From: DASXUX01 sp036504595
Lineage (GTDB): Bacteria > Planctomycetota > SZUA-567 > H5-PLA8
Direction of reading: 5' to 3'
Assembly: GCA_036504595.1 (NCBI GenBank)
Contig: DASXUX010000081.1
Span: 372,001-436,000, forward strand
Length of the DNA stretch: 64,000 nucleotides
Within the stretch, counting starts at the first letter, position 1. Each line of letters begins with the position of its first letter. The notes beneath the pieces were generated by a model. That model was not told where the DNA came from and did not search any database. It saw only the letters and a program-made list of their open reading frames with translations. Shown here in pieces: positions 44,351 through 53,205 of the stretch. The position numbers were made by a program, and so were the translations under genes.

Positions 44351-47149
44351 ATGCGCACTCGATTGGGCGTTGTGCTCGCGCTGGTTTCTGCCGCGTCGCT
44401 GCTGCATTCCGGCGAAACGATCACCTGTCCCGACAAGGCCGACGTATGGCTGTCCTCCGCCAACAGCGAAGAGAAAGAAAGCAACGGTGGAAAATCGCCG
44501 CGAATTAAGCTGAAGATCTACCAGGAATTCGGGCTGCTGGACTTCGACGTGAGCGCGCTGAAGGGCAAGCGCATCGAAAAGGCTGAGCTCCACGTCGCGC
44601 CTGCCGAAGGCGCCATCTTCGGCAAGGACCGCGGCACCGACCTGCGCTGGTTCACGTTCTCCACCGTCAGCAGTCCGTGGGTCGAAGGCGAAGGCACCAG
44701 TTACACCAAAGACGAAAAAGGCCACGGCGCAACGTTCAACGAGGCCAGCTACAAAACGCGCCCGTGGAGTTTTCCCGGATCGAAGGTGTGGGACGTGATG
44801 CTGGGCAACGGCAAGACCTTGCGCTGTGATTCGGATGGCGGCGATCCGAAGGACGGCTGGTTCACGATTCCGATCGACAAGCGCCTGGTCGAAGCGCTGG
44901 TAAGCGGAACATCCTACGGTTTCCTGATCATGGACGGCTCCACCGGCGTCGACCGCAACAGCTACATTCATTCGCGCGAGAGCAAGAAAGCGCCCTACCT
45001 GACCGTCACCGTTGCCGGCGATGACAAAACGCCGTCCGTGGTTGCTGCGAGTCTGAAGTTCGTGCCGTCGATTTCTGACGCCTCTCCGCAGAACGGCGCC
45101 GGCGTGCTGTCGTTGACCGTGCCGGAGAAAGCGTTCGCCTACGACATAAAGCTGAACGGGCAGGCGCTTCCGCGCTGGCAGGTTCCGTTCGCCGAAAAGC
45201 CTGGCACGACGCAGAGCATTTTGTTCGACCGCCTGCCGCCCGACGCCGATGTGAAGTTTGACATCGCCGTGATTGACGCCGCGGGAAATGTTTCGCCCGT
45301 GGCTTCTGTCGTGGGCCGTTCCAGCCCGAAAGCAACGGCCCCTTCGCTGCCCATTGCGGACTGGCAGCCCAAAGGCGGAACGCCGCCGCAAGTCGGTGGC
45401 AAACTGAAGGTCTGGGCGTTCCCCGAAATCTGCAAGCTCGACCCGCTCACCGGAAAGATCGTACTGGAAGAGGGCGTCGGGGAAGCCGCATCGAAAAACA
45501 GCGTCTGGGATGCGGCCGATTCCACCGTTCGCATTGCTGCGGCACGTGGAGAAATTGCAGGATTCCAGATCGCCGCCGAGACACTTGCCGGCCCGGTCGA
45601 GGACCTGAAGATCGAAGTCGTCTCTCCGGCAGGCGTGCAGGCGCGCTTGTGGCGAACGTGGTTCGTCAACGTGAAGGGAAAATGGCAGGCCGAGTATGCA
45701 CTCCCTCTGGCCACCGGCGCGGCGCAGGCCATTCCCTCCAGCGACAACAGCATTCCCGAACAGAAAGCCACCGCGATTGCCGTGGACCTGATCGTGCCCG
45801 CCGACGCCAAAGCCGGCGAGAGCAGCGGCACGATCACCATCAGCGCAGGCGGCGCGCAGGCCAAACTCTCGCTGAAACTGAAAGTCTACGACGCGACAAT
45901 TCCGGCCGAGATTCACTTCAACCCAGAACTGAATGCCTACAGCGGCCCCGGAAAAGCCGGCAGCGAGCAGTTCTTCGATTCCATGCGACTCGCGCACTAT
46001 CACCGCTGCAGCATCAACCGCGTACCGCATTCGCACCAAGGCACGACGCACGAGGACTGGACGCCGCAGGTCGGACCGGACGGAAAGGTCACGGACTGGT
46101 CGCGTTTCGACACCAATCTCGGCCCGCTGCTGGATGGTTCGGCGTTCAAGAACAACCCGCGCGCAGGCGTGCCGGTCGCGGCGATTTATCTTCCGCTGAA
46201 CGAAAGCTGGCCGCTGCCCATCAAAGGCAACTACCATCCCGGCTGCGACACCAGCGGCAAAACATGGAAGGCCATTCACGACATCAAAGCCAAGCCGCCT
46301 GAAGAAGCGTTCCCGCAGTCCTACAAAGATGCCTTCGTAAATTGCAGCGCCGACTTCGCGCGGCACTTCGCCGAGAAAGGCTGGAAGGTCACGCGCGGGC
46401 AGTGCTTCTTCAACAACAAGCATCAGTACGGCCGCGACGGCATGACCGGCACCGCGTGGATGATGGACGAACCCAACGAATACCTCGACTGGCACGCGCT
46501 CAATTTCTACAGCCGCATGTTCCACGCCGGCCTCAAAGCTGCAGGCAAAGATGTTCCGCTGTGTTTCCGAGCCGACGTCAGCCGCCCGATGTGGCAGGGC
46601 AGTGTCAGCGACGGCCTGATGGAAATGATGTACGTCGGCGGCGAGGTCTTCAACATGCCGGCGCTCATCAAGGACTCCAAGCGTCGCATGCCGACGACGG
46701 TCATCTGCTACGGCGGAGCGAACGATCAATCCCGAGCCAATCACGAAAGCGCAGCGTGGTGCATCAAGTCCTACGTCTACGAATGCGACGGCGTCGTGCC
46801 GTGGCAAGGCTTGGGCGGCGACAACGCCTTCGACAAAGGCGACAATCCGGATAACGGCAACGCCCTGATCGTCGATGCCCAGAAGCGCTTCAAGCTGAAC
46901 GCCGTCGCCTCCTATCGCGTGCACGCCTTCCGCAACGGTGCTCAGATCGCCGAACTCCTGCGTCTGCTCGAACAGAAGAACGGCTGGGGCCGAGCGCACA
47001 GCGGCCTGCTGGTCGCTCAAGCCCTGCCGTTGAGCACGGAGTTCAAGCAGGCCTTCAACGACGATGCGGCCGCTGTGACGTTCAGAGGCCTCAGCGGCGA
47101 TGCCTTCGTGCGGCTGAAGGAAGGAATCCTGAAGCTGCTGGCAAAATAG
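44351..47149 (+). CDS. Secreted GH123-like/DUF4091 glycosidase
   Basis: 932 residues. Signal peptide MRTRLGVVLALVSAASLLHSG. A DNRLRE/CBM96-like module about 20-225 (ADVWLSSANSEEKESNGGKSPRI, LLDFDVSALKGKRIEKAELHV). A fibronectin-like piece about 235-330, then the DUF4091 N-terminal sandwich and a barrel. Asp706-Glu707 in WMMDEPNEYLDW matches the Asp-Glu pair used by GH123 enzymes, which work with the substrate's acetamido group on beta-N-acetylgalactosaminides. GGAGG precedes the ATG. The GH43-like gene follows 34 bp later, so they are probably co-transcribed. Confidence 0.8.
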   Translation: MRTRLGVVLALVSAASLLHSGETITCPDKADVWLSSANSEEKESNGGKSPRIKLKIYQEFGLLDFDVSALKGKRIEKAELHVAPAEGAIFGKDRGTDLRWFTFSTVSSPWVEGEGTSYTKDEKGHGATFNEASYKTRPWSFPGSKVWDVMLGNGKTLRCDSDGGDPKDGWFTIPIDKRLVEALVSGTSYGFLIMDGSTGVDRNSYIHSRESKKAPYLTVTVAGDDKTPSVVAASLKFVPSISDASPQNGAGVLSLTVPEKAFAYDIKLNGQALPRWQVPFAEKPGTTQSILFDRLPPDADVKFDIAVIDAAGNVSPVASVVGRSSPKATAPSLPIADWQPKGGTPPQVGGKLKVWAFPEICKLDPLTGKIVLEEGVGEAASKNSVWDAADSTVRIAAARGEIAGFQIAAETLAGPVEDLKIEVVSPAGVQARLWRTWFVNVKGKWQAEYALPLATGAAQAIPSSDNSIPEQKATAIAVDLIVPADAKAGESSGTITISAGGAQAKLSLKLKVYDATIPAEIHFNPELNAYSGPGKAGSEQFFDSMRLAHYHRCSINRVPHSHQGTTHEDWTPQVGPDGKVTDWSRFDTNLGPLLDGSAFKNNPRAGVPVAAIYLPLNESWPLPIKGNYHPGCDTSGKTWKAIHDIKAKPPEEAFPQSYKDAFVNCSADFARHFAEKGWKVTRGQCFFNNKHQYGRDGMTGTAWMMDEPNEYLDWHALNFYSRMFHAGLKAAGKDVPLCFRADVSRPMWQGSVSDGLMEMMYVGGEVFNMPALIKDSKRRMPTTVICYGGANDQSRANHESAAWCIKSYVYECDGVVPWQGLGGDNAFDKGDNPDNGNALIVDAQKRFKLNAVASYRVHAFRNGAQIAELLRLLEQKNGWGRAHSGLLVAQALPLSTEFKQAFNDDAAAVTFRGLSGDAFVRLKEGILKLLAK

Positions 47150-47183
47150 AACCACAAACACGCAAAGGCGCGAAGAACAGACT
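47150..47183. repeat. Single repeat arm between two glycosidase genes
   Basis: The whole 34-bp gap is an ACCACAAACACGCAAAGGCG-type run, the complement of the TTCTTCGCGCCTTTGCG words at 53240-53640. It carries no classical ribosome site for the following ATG. Confidence 0.65.
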
Positions 47184-48197
47184 ATGAACTATGCTCTCGC
47201 AGTAAGCTTTCTCAGTGCAGTCGCTTTCGCTTTCGCAGCCGAAAGCACTGACACCGCCGTCGCCACCGCTCTATCCGCCGCCGGCAAGCGCAAATGGGCC
47301 GACGAATCTCGCGCCGGAAGAATGTTCTCCAAAGATCCCTGCGTACTTCGCTTCGGCGGGCGCTATCTGATGTATTACTCCGTCGGACCGGCGAAGGATT
47401 CGAAGTTGCCGAAAGGTTGGGCGATCGGCATCGCCGAAAGCACTGACCTGCTCAACTGGAAGAAGTGCGGCGACATCCTGGGCGAACAGGACTGCGAAAA
47501 GAACGGCATCGTCAACGGCCGCGCGATCGTCCTCGATGGCAAGGTGCATCTCTTCTACAACACCTATGGCAACGCGAAGAACGATGCCCTCTGCCACGCA
47601 GTCTCGGATGATGGCCTGAAGTTCACGCGCGACCCCAGCAACCCGATTCTCCGTGCCGGCGGCGACTGGAACAGCGGCCGGGCCATCGATCTGGACGTCA
47701 TCGAACACGGCGGCAAGCTGCTGCTTTACTTCGCTACGCGCGACCCATCGATGAAAATCCAAATGCTGGTCGTTGCCGCCGCCGACCGCACAACGGACTT
47801 CGGCCGCGCAGCATGGAAGCAACTCGGCGACGGCCCGGTACTTAAGCCCGAACTGCCGTGGGAGAAGAACTGCATCGAAGCGCCGTCGATCATCAAGCGC
47901 GGCGACACCTTCTTCCTCTTCTACGGCGGCGGCTACAACAACGACCCGCAGCAGATCGGCTGCGCGACGAGCACGGACGGCATTCACTTCACAAAGATTT
48001 TCAAAGAGCCACTTCTGCCCAACGGCAAGCCCGGCGAGTGGTGCTCATCCGAATGCGGCCACCCCGGCGTCTTCGTCGATGACGACGGCCAGACCTATCT
48101 GTTCTTTCAAGCCAACAACGACCACGGCAAAACCTGGTTCCTCTCCTGGGTCAAACTCGGCTGGAAGGACGAGAAACCATACGTGATGCCGGAGTGA
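47184..48197 (+). CDS. Secreted GH43-like five-bladed propeller glycosidase
   Basis: 337 residues. Signal peptide about 1-19. Family triad: Asp51 in SKDPCVLRFGGRYLMYYS (base), Asp169 or Asp171 in AIDLDVI (pKa modulator) and Glu232 in CIEAPSIIKRGDTFFLFYGG (acid). Repeated GGRYLMYYS/GKVHLFYNT/GKLLLYFAT/DTFFLFYGG/GQTYLFFQA strands mark five blades. GH43/GH117-like enzymes cut arabinose, xylose or galactose links. Xylulokinase two genes on would suit a pentose product. The ribosome site is poor; coupling with the upstream gene is likely. Confidence 0.85.
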   Translation: MNYALAVSFLSAVAFAFAAESTDTAVATALSAAGKRKWADESRAGRMFSKDPCVLRFGGRYLMYYSVGPAKDSKLPKGWAIGIAESTDLLNWKKCGDILGEQDCEKNGIVNGRAIVLDGKVHLFYNTYGNAKNDALCHAVSDDGLKFTRDPSNPILRAGGDWNSGRAIDLDVIEHGGKLLLYFATRDPSMKIQMLVVAAADRTTDFGRAAWKQLGDGPVLKPELPWEKNCIEAPSIIKRGDTFFLFYGGGYNNDPQQIGCATSTDGIHFTKIFKEPLLPNGKPGEWCSSECGHPGVFVDDDGQTYLFFQANNDHGKTWFLSWVKLGWKDEKPYVMPE

Positions 48198-48201
48198 CTC
48201 A

Positions 48202-48732
48202 TCAGCGCTCATCAAGCGCTGCAGCCAGTCTTCGGCGTGTGGCCTCGTACCTCGCTTTTGCCTCGCGATACTCTCCTGCTTTTCTCTGGCTGGAGACCAT
48301 GCCGTGGATCGCAAAACCAATAAAGACGAGGCCAAACAGAGCCATAGGAGGAAATGCTGCGCCCGCAATGCACGTCCAGATCGCACCGAACACGACGACG
48401 AAGCCGTTGAGGGCCGTGTTGCAGCCCGGGTTTTCGTCCGGTTCCCGCGTAGACCCGTCCTTCCCACGAACGAGATACGTCTCGCGTTTCATTGCCCACT
48501 CGCGGTCAAGCCGTTCGAGATCGTTTTGACGCCGGATAATCCCCAGGTCCTCGACTGCTTCCTCGGTGTTCTTCTCGATCTTCTCCAGTACCGACGTGTA
48601 GTACGCACTTCCCGAACGCTGTACGGCAAGTCGCGCATTGCAGTGAGCGCAGGTCAGATAGCGCGCTTCTGGCGGCGCCTGCAGCGGCGCTCCGCAGTGA
48701 TTGCAGGACAGGCTTAGCAGTTCAACAGCCAT
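48202..48732 (-). CDS. Zinc-ribbon membrane protein, unknown function
   Basis: 176 residues from ATG 48730-48732 with GAGGGG seven bases upstream. An N-terminal zinc ribbon (CNHCG ... CAHC, residues about 10-31), a short helix-rich region (YYTSVLEKIEKNTEEAVEDLGIIRRQNDLERLDREW) likely to form a coiled coil, then one or two membrane helices (FVVVFGAIWTCIAGAAF, MALFGLVFIGFAIHGMV) and a basic helical tail. The same layout is widespread in PVC bacteria but has no assigned role. Convergent with the GH43-like gene, 4 bp apart. Confidence 0.75.
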   Translation of the reverse strand: MAVELLSLSCNHCGAPLQAPPEARYLTCAHCNARLAVQRSGSAYYTSVLEKIEKNTEEAVEDLGIIRRQNDLERLDREWAMKRETYLVRGKDGSTREPDENPGCNTALNGFVVVFGAIWTCIAGAAFPPMALFGLVFIGFAIHGMVSSQRKAGEYREAKARYEATRRRLAAALDER

Positions 48733-48885
48733 TGGATTCCCCTCTATATATCTCCATACCATATTGGCGTCGTTGATGCGCTTATAATGGACTGCGCAAT
48801 TTGTAATGCAGCGCCCGCTATAGAACTGGTTCCCGGCCAGCCTTCGCCAACCGGGAACCAGGAACTATGAACCAGAAACTTGCCA

Positions 48886-50415
48886 TTACTTCCCCAGCGC
48901 CTGAAAATCCCCCTTCAGCGACCGATACAAATTCTGCCACGCCGGATAGTACTTGTCATAAATCGCGCTGTGCTCCGCGCACGGCTTGACCGGGTTACAG
49001 GTGCGAACTGTCGCCGCGCACGCCTCCTCGACACTGTTGAAATTCTTCGTGCCGACCGCCGCCAGCAGCGCCACGCCGTAGGCTGCGCCTTCCGATGCCA
49101 CCAGCGAACACGTGCTTTGCCCGAACATATCGGCCAGCGTCTGGTACCAGAAGTCGTTCTTCGCTCCGCCGCCGGTCACGCGGACTTCTTCGACCGAAAC
49201 TTTCATCCCGCGGAAAATCTCGATGCAGTCGCGCAGACTATAGGCGACGCCTTCGATGACGCTGCGAGCCATGTGGCCTTTGGTCGTGCGCGGCGTGATC
49301 CCGATGAAGCAGCCCTTCGCCAGCGGGTCGGCGTGCGGTGTGCGCTCGCCCGTGAGATACGGCAGGAAGCACAGTCCTTCGCTGCCAACGGGAGCGGTTC
49401 GGGCTTCTTGAACAAGAATGTCGTACGGGTCGCCGCCGCTGAGTCCCGCCACGGCGATCTCCGGATGGCCCAACGCGTTCTTGAACCACTGCAGGCTGCC
49501 GCCCGCGCACAGCGTCACGCCCATATTGTGCCACTTGCCCGGCACCGCGTGGCAGAACGTGTGCGCGCGTCCTTCCGGATCGGTCTTCGGCTGGTCAGCA
49601 TGCGCGAACACCACGCCGCTCGTCCCGATCGAGACGCTGCAAACGCCGCTCTTGACGATGCCCGAACCCACCGCGCCCGCCGCGCAATCGCCACCGCCGC
49701 CGACGATCGGCGTGCCAGCCTTGACCGCTCCGCCCAGCGCGTCCGCCGCCGCTTCGCTGACCTTGGTGCTCGGAATCGTGCTTTCGTAAACGTCAGGCAG
49801 CAGCGAAAGATCGAGCCCCAGTTTGCTCAGCAACGCCTTCGACCACTGGCGCTTGTTCACGTCCAGCAGCAGCGTGCCCGACGCGTCGCTGACTTCCGTG
49901 GCAAACTCGCCGCTCAAGCAGAAGCGAATATAATCCTTGGGGAGCAGCGCCTTCACCGCCTGATCGAAAATCTTCGGCTCGTTGTTGCGCACCCACAACA
50001 TCTTCGGCGCGGTAAACCCGGTGAGCGCCGGATTGCTGACCAGATCGAGCAGTTTCTTTCTCCCGCCGGCCTTCTGCGTAATCTCGTCGCATTCCGCGCC
50101 CGTGCGCTGGTCGTTCCACAAAATCGCCGGCCGCAACACTTCGCTCTTCTTATTGAGCAACACCAGTCCGTGCATCTGGCCGGAAAGCCCGATGCCTGCG
50201 ATGTCGCCGGGCTTGATCCCCGCCGCTTTCACCGCCGCCGGAACCGCCTGCTTCACCGCCTCCCACCATTCCGCCGGCGACTGCTCGCTCCACAGCGGCT
50301 TGGGCGACTGGCAGGTGTGCCCGGCTGTGCCGGCTCCACGCAGCTTGCCCTTCTGGTCGATGACGATGGCGCGAGTTCCCGACGTTCCGATGTCGATCCC
50401 CAGGAAAAACGGCAT
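48886..50415 (-). CDS. xylB: Xylulokinase
   Basis: 509 residues of the FGGY family. Asp8 in GIDIGTSGTR binds ATP; SGQMHG (78-83) is the xylulokinase substrate motif; Asp243 in GGGGDCAAGAVG is the catalytic base. VTGGGAKNDFWYQTLADMFG is the second FGGY signature. It phosphorylates D-xylulose for the pentose phosphate route in the cytoplasm. AAGGAGAG precedes the ATG, and CACATGTG lies 26 bp upstream of it. No xylose isomerase is in the window; the Gfo/Idh gene upstream could feed it, but this is guesswork. Confidence 0.93.
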   Translation of the reverse strand: MPFFLGIDIGTSGTRAIVIDQKGKLRGAGTAGHTCQSPKPLWSEQSPAEWWEAVKQAVPAAVKAAGIKPGDIAGIGLSGQMHGLVLLNKKSEVLRPAILWNDQRTGAECDEITQKAGGRKKLLDLVSNPALTGFTAPKMLWVRNNEPKIFDQAVKALLPKDYIRFCLSGEFATEVSDASGTLLLDVNKRQWSKALLSKLGLDLSLLPDVYESTIPSTKVSEAAADALGGAVKAGTPIVGGGGDCAAGAVGSGIVKSGVCSVSIGTSGVVFAHADQPKTDPEGRAHTFCHAVPGKWHNMGVTLCAGGSLQWFKNALGHPEIAVAGLSGGDPYDILVQEARTAPVGSEGLCFLPYLTGERTPHADPLAKGCFIGITPRTTKGHMARSVIEGVAYSLRDCIEIFRGMKVSVEEVRVTGGGAKNDFWYQTLADMFGQSTCSLVASEGAAYGVALLAAVGTKNFNSVEEACAATVRTCNPVKPCAEHSAIYDKYYPAWQNLYRSLKGDFQALGK

Positions 50416-50440
50416 AGCAAAGCTCTCCTTTTATCTGTGT

Positions 50441-50448
50441 CACATGTG
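50441..50448. promoter_or_regulatory. CACATGTG word upstream of xylB
   Basis: GTGTCACATGTGCC stands 26 bp before the xylB ATG. The same core recurs upstream of the receptor kinase and in the four-unit array upstream of the Gfo/Idh gene. Confidence 0.4.
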
Positions 50449-50488
50449 CCACGGGCAGCCTCTGTTCGCTGTTGGCTGCCCGTGCCAC
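50446..50488. repeat. GCCACGGGCAGCC inverted repeat, copy 1
   Basis: Arms GTGCCACGGGCAGCC and GGCTGCCCGTGCCAC with a 13-base loop ending GCTGTT. A second copy lies at 53107-53165. Confidence 0.8.
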
Positions 50489-50588
50489 TCCTTTTCGTTG
50501 CCCGTGCCGCCCAATGCGAAGCCGGAAGTATAGCGGCTCCCGCGCGAAGCGTCGAGAGCGGGAGACATGCGCGCGCACGTCGCTGAAC

Positions 50589-50662
50589 GTAGTGCGGGCG
50601 TCCCGCCCGCTGCTCCGGTTCCCCTCTCCCCCGCGAGGGAGAGGGGTTAGGGGTGAGGGGGC
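50589..50662. repeat. GTAGTGCGGGCG-CTCTCCC composite element, copy 1
   Basis: GTAGTGCGGGCGTCCCGCCC, then GCTGCTCCGG, then a CCCTCTCCCCCGCGAGGGAGAGGG hairpin and TTAGGGGTGAGGGG. Intergenic copy between xylB and the SGNH gene. The rest of the 50416-50753 spacer has no gene. Confidence 0.85.
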
Positions 50663-50753
50663 AGCCTTGCACCCGATGCCCTCTTTTCCCACTTCGCCCC
50701 GCAATTCGGGGTATTCGACTGAAGGTTTCCAAACTCTCTTTTCGGAGGAAGAC

Positions 50754-51491
50754 ATGAAGATTCGTTCTGTTGGTTTGTTGCTTCCGCTCGTCGCCCTTGC
50801 TGGACTCGCCCGCGCCGCAGACATGAAGTCCACGACTCCTGAGCCTCAAAAAGATGCCTGGGCGCAGAAGTGGTGGATGCCGCGGCACGAACAGAAACTC
50901 GCCGAAGTGAAGAAGCTGCAGGGCAAAGTCGATCTGCTTTGGATCGGCGATTCCATCACGCACGGCTGGGAGAACACCGGTAAGAGCGTGTGGGATGAAT
51001 CCTACGCCAAGCGCAACGCCTTCAACATCGGCTTCAGCGGCGACCGCACCGAACAGGTCCTCTGGCGTCTGCAGAATGGCGAAGTCGAAGGCATCGCCCC
51101 CAAACTCATCGTCATGATGATCGGCACGAACAACGCCGGCCACCGCAAAGAAAAATCCGAAGAGACCGCCGCTGGCATCAAGGCGATCCTGGAAGAGCTT
51201 GGCAAACGCCTGCCGCAAAGCAAAGTCCTCCTGCTCGCCATCTTCCCGCGCGGCGCGAAAACCGAAGACGCTCTGCGCAAGCTCAACGATGAAACCAACA
51301 AACTCATCGCGCCCTACGCCGACAACAAGCGCGTCTTCTTCCTCGACATCAACGCCAAGTTCCTGCAACCCGACGGCACGCTGACCAAGGACATCATGCC
51401 CGACCTGCTGCACCCCAACCCCAAGGGCTACAAGATCTGGGCCGAAGCCGTCGAGCCCACCATCGAAAAACTCATGTCCGATGCGAAGTAG
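50754..51491 (+). CDS. Secreted PAF-acetylhydrolase-like SGNH hydrolase
   Basis: 245 residues from ATG 50754-50756, preferred because GGAGGAA precedes it and a signal peptide follows (MKIRSVGLLLPLVALAGLARA); upstream codons translate repeat DNA. Block I WIGDSITHGW with Ser67, block II NIGFSGDRTEQVLWRL, block III MIGTNN, and LHPNPKGY with the His. The layout is that of PAF-acetylhydrolase beta/gamma-like esterases, which include carbohydrate acetylesterases. Convergent with the Gfo/Idh gene. Confidence 0.9.
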   Translation: MKIRSVGLLLPLVALAGLARAADMKSTTPEPQKDAWAQKWWMPRHEQKLAEVKKLQGKVDLLWIGDSITHGWENTGKSVWDESYAKRNAFNIGFSGDRTEQVLWRLQNGEVEGIAPKLIVMMIGTNNAGHRKEKSEETAAGIKAILEELGKRLPQSKVLLLAIFPRGAKTEDALRKLNDETNKLIAPYADNKRVFFLDINAKFLQPDGTLTKDIMPDLLHPNPKGYKIWAEAVEPTIEKLMSDAK

Positions 51492-51493
51492 AC

Positions 51494-51570
51494 TCTCAAA
51501 TGCCTGAGTGCTGAGCGCGCGCGTCACCCGCTTGCGCCTCAGCACTCAGCACTTTCCACTCAGCACTTTT
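51494..51570. repeat. Inverted repeat of TGAGTGC/AGCACTC words
   Basis: Short left arm CTGAGTGCTGAGCGC (51502-51516) and a longer right arm of tandem CAGCACT words (51536-51567). It lies between convergent stop codons and could help end both transcripts. Confidence 0.65.
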
Positions 51571-51571
51571 C

Positions 51572-53050
51572 TCACACCTTCTCCGGCACCACGAACGGCG
51601 CGCGATATTCCCGTGTCAGCAGCTTGTTCGCCTCCGTCGCAAATTCCCCCGAAAACTGTTCCTTCTCCGGATCGAAATTCAGCGTTGGCCCCAGCACGGG
51701 CAACGGCTTCGTCAAATCCAGCCCGACTTTGCTCAAATTGTCGCGGAAACGCGCGAAACATTCCTGCACCAGCGGATCGGACTTGGTGGCATCCGCGACG
51801 TCGTCGGCCTTCACGACTTTTCCGACGCGATGCGAAATATTGCCGAGATGGCAGATCGCCGCAGAGAGATGTCCTTCCAAAATATCCGCGTTCAATTCTT
51901 CAAGCTTGCGGGTCTTGCAGACGTTGATGAAATTCTGCATGTGGTCTTTACCGTCGTCGCCGGAAAACTTTTTGATCTTCTCGTCCTTGTTGTCATACGT
52001 CCACCCGCCACCGCCGCCGCCGGCGTAATAGCCGTTCTCGCACTGAACGATGAACCCGCCGCGCAGTCCCTTGAACGCGCCCATCTTCCAGACCTTCTCG
52101 TCGGCTTTCCCGTCGATTGGATGATCAGGCAAGCCGCGAATTTCGCAGATCAGCGGCACAGAACTGAAGGGCTTGAAGTCGTACCAGCACGTCTGGCAGT
52201 TCGGCGTCTGCCCGTCGTCGTCCACAGCGAACCGTCCGCCGAACGACAGCACGCGCGTCGGATGCGCTTTCAGTCCCATCACCCAGCGGCACAGATCCAG
52301 ATAGTGCACGCCATTGTTCGCCAGTTCGCCGTTGCCATAATTCCAGAACCAATGCCAGTCGTAATGCAGGTTCTTGCGCATCATCGGTTCTTTCGGCCCC
52401 GGCCCGCACCACAAGTCGTAGTCCACCGTCGCCGGCGGCGTCTGCGGCCCCACTTTGCCGATGCTCGGCCACGGCTGGTAGTGGAGCGCTCGCACGTGCT
52501 GAATCTTCCCGATGTTTCCTTTGTTGATCCAATCGAACGCCTCGCGCTGCCCCGGGCAGGAGCGCCGCTGCGTGCCCGTCTGCACGATCCGGTTGTACTT
52601 GCGAGCCGCCTCCACGCCCTTGCGCCCTTCCCAGACGCTGTACGAACACGGCTTCTCGACGTACACGTCCTTCCCCGCCTGGCAGGCCCACACCGTCGCC
52701 AGAATGTGCCAGTGATTGGGCGTCGCGACGACGACCGCATCGAGGTCTTTGTTTTCGAGCATTTTGCGCAGGTCGCGGTACTTCTCCAGCTTGATGTCCG
52801 CCTGTTCCTTGCCGATCTTTTCGACCGTCTTGTCGAGCATAGCCTCATCGACATCGCAGATCGCCACCAGCCGCGCGCCCTTCGTGCCGAGCAACTGCCT
52901 GCAGTGGTCGCCGCCCTTGTTGCGCGTGCCGATCACCCCCACCCGCACTTCATCGTTCGCGCCAAGAACGCGACTGTGCGGCGAAAGCCACGCCGCCGTC
53001 CCCGCGAACACCGACGCCTTCAGAAAACTCCGACGGCCAAGCTTGCTCAT
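51572..53050 (-). CDS. Tat-exported Gfo/Idh/MocA family protein
   Basis: 492 residues. N-terminal twin-arginine signal LGRRSFLKASVFAG, then a Rossmann domain (VRVGVIGTRNKGGDH; VVVATPNHWH; VEKP 131-134) and the usual alpha/beta C-terminal domain (WFWNYGNGELANNGVHYLDLCRWVMGL). Exported Gfo/Idh proteins with a Tat signal are typical of Planctomycetota and Bacteroidota; sugar oxidation or glycosidic bond cleavage via NAD-dependent oxidation are known for relatives. GGGAGGGG precedes ATG 53048-53050. The 809-bp upstream spacer has the tandem array. Confidence 0.9.
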   Translation of the reverse strand: MSKLGRRSFLKASVFAGTAAWLSPHSRVLGANDEVRVGVIGTRNKGGDHCRQLLGTKGARLVAICDVDEAMLDKTVEKIGKEQADIKLEKYRDLRKMLENKDLDAVVVATPNHWHILATVWACQAGKDVYVEKPCSYSVWEGRKGVEAARKYNRIVQTGTQRRSCPGQREAFDWINKGNIGKIQHVRALHYQPWPSIGKVGPQTPPATVDYDLWCGPGPKEPMMRKNLHYDWHWFWNYGNGELANNGVHYLDLCRWVMGLKAHPTRVLSFGGRFAVDDDGQTPNCQTCWYDFKPFSSVPLICEIRGLPDHPIDGKADEKVWKMGAFKGLRGGFIVQCENGYYAGGGGGGWTYDNKDEKIKKFSGDDGKDHMQNFINVCKTRKLEELNADILEGHLSAAICHLGNISHRVGKVVKADDVADATKSDPLVQECFARFRDNLSKVGLDLTKPLPVLGPTLNFDPEKEQFSGEFATEANKLLTREYRAPFVVPEKV

Positions 53051-53106
53051 CTACCCCTCCCGCATCTCAAATGTGTTCCGATGCTGACGTATACACCGCC
53101 GCACTG

Positions 53107-53165
53107 TGTGCCACGGGCAGCCCATTCGGCTCCGGCACCGCCGGTTTGCTGTTGGCTGCCCGTGC
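53107..53165. repeat. GCCACGGGCAGCC inverted repeat, copy 2
   Basis: Same arms as at 50446-50488, GTGCCACGGGCAGCC and GGCTGCCCGTGC, but a longer loop with CGGCACCGCCGG and the same GCTGTT before the right arm. Confidence 0.8.
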
Positions 53166-53205
53166 ATTTAGCCGCCTAAACCCTCGAATTCCACCGCCCT
53201 TCTTC

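Noticed and set aside
44078..47161. Long open frame (about 1027 codons) opposite the GH123-like gene
   Set aside because: It is antisense to a gene with signal peptide, ribosome site and catalytic Asp-Glu pair; the product is Arg/His/Val-rich with no domain, as expected for the complement of high-GC coding DNA.
50472..50753. N-terminal extension of the SGNH hydrolase upstream of 50754
   Set aside because: The extension translates a repeat element; GGAGGAA and a signal peptide mark the ATG at 50754.
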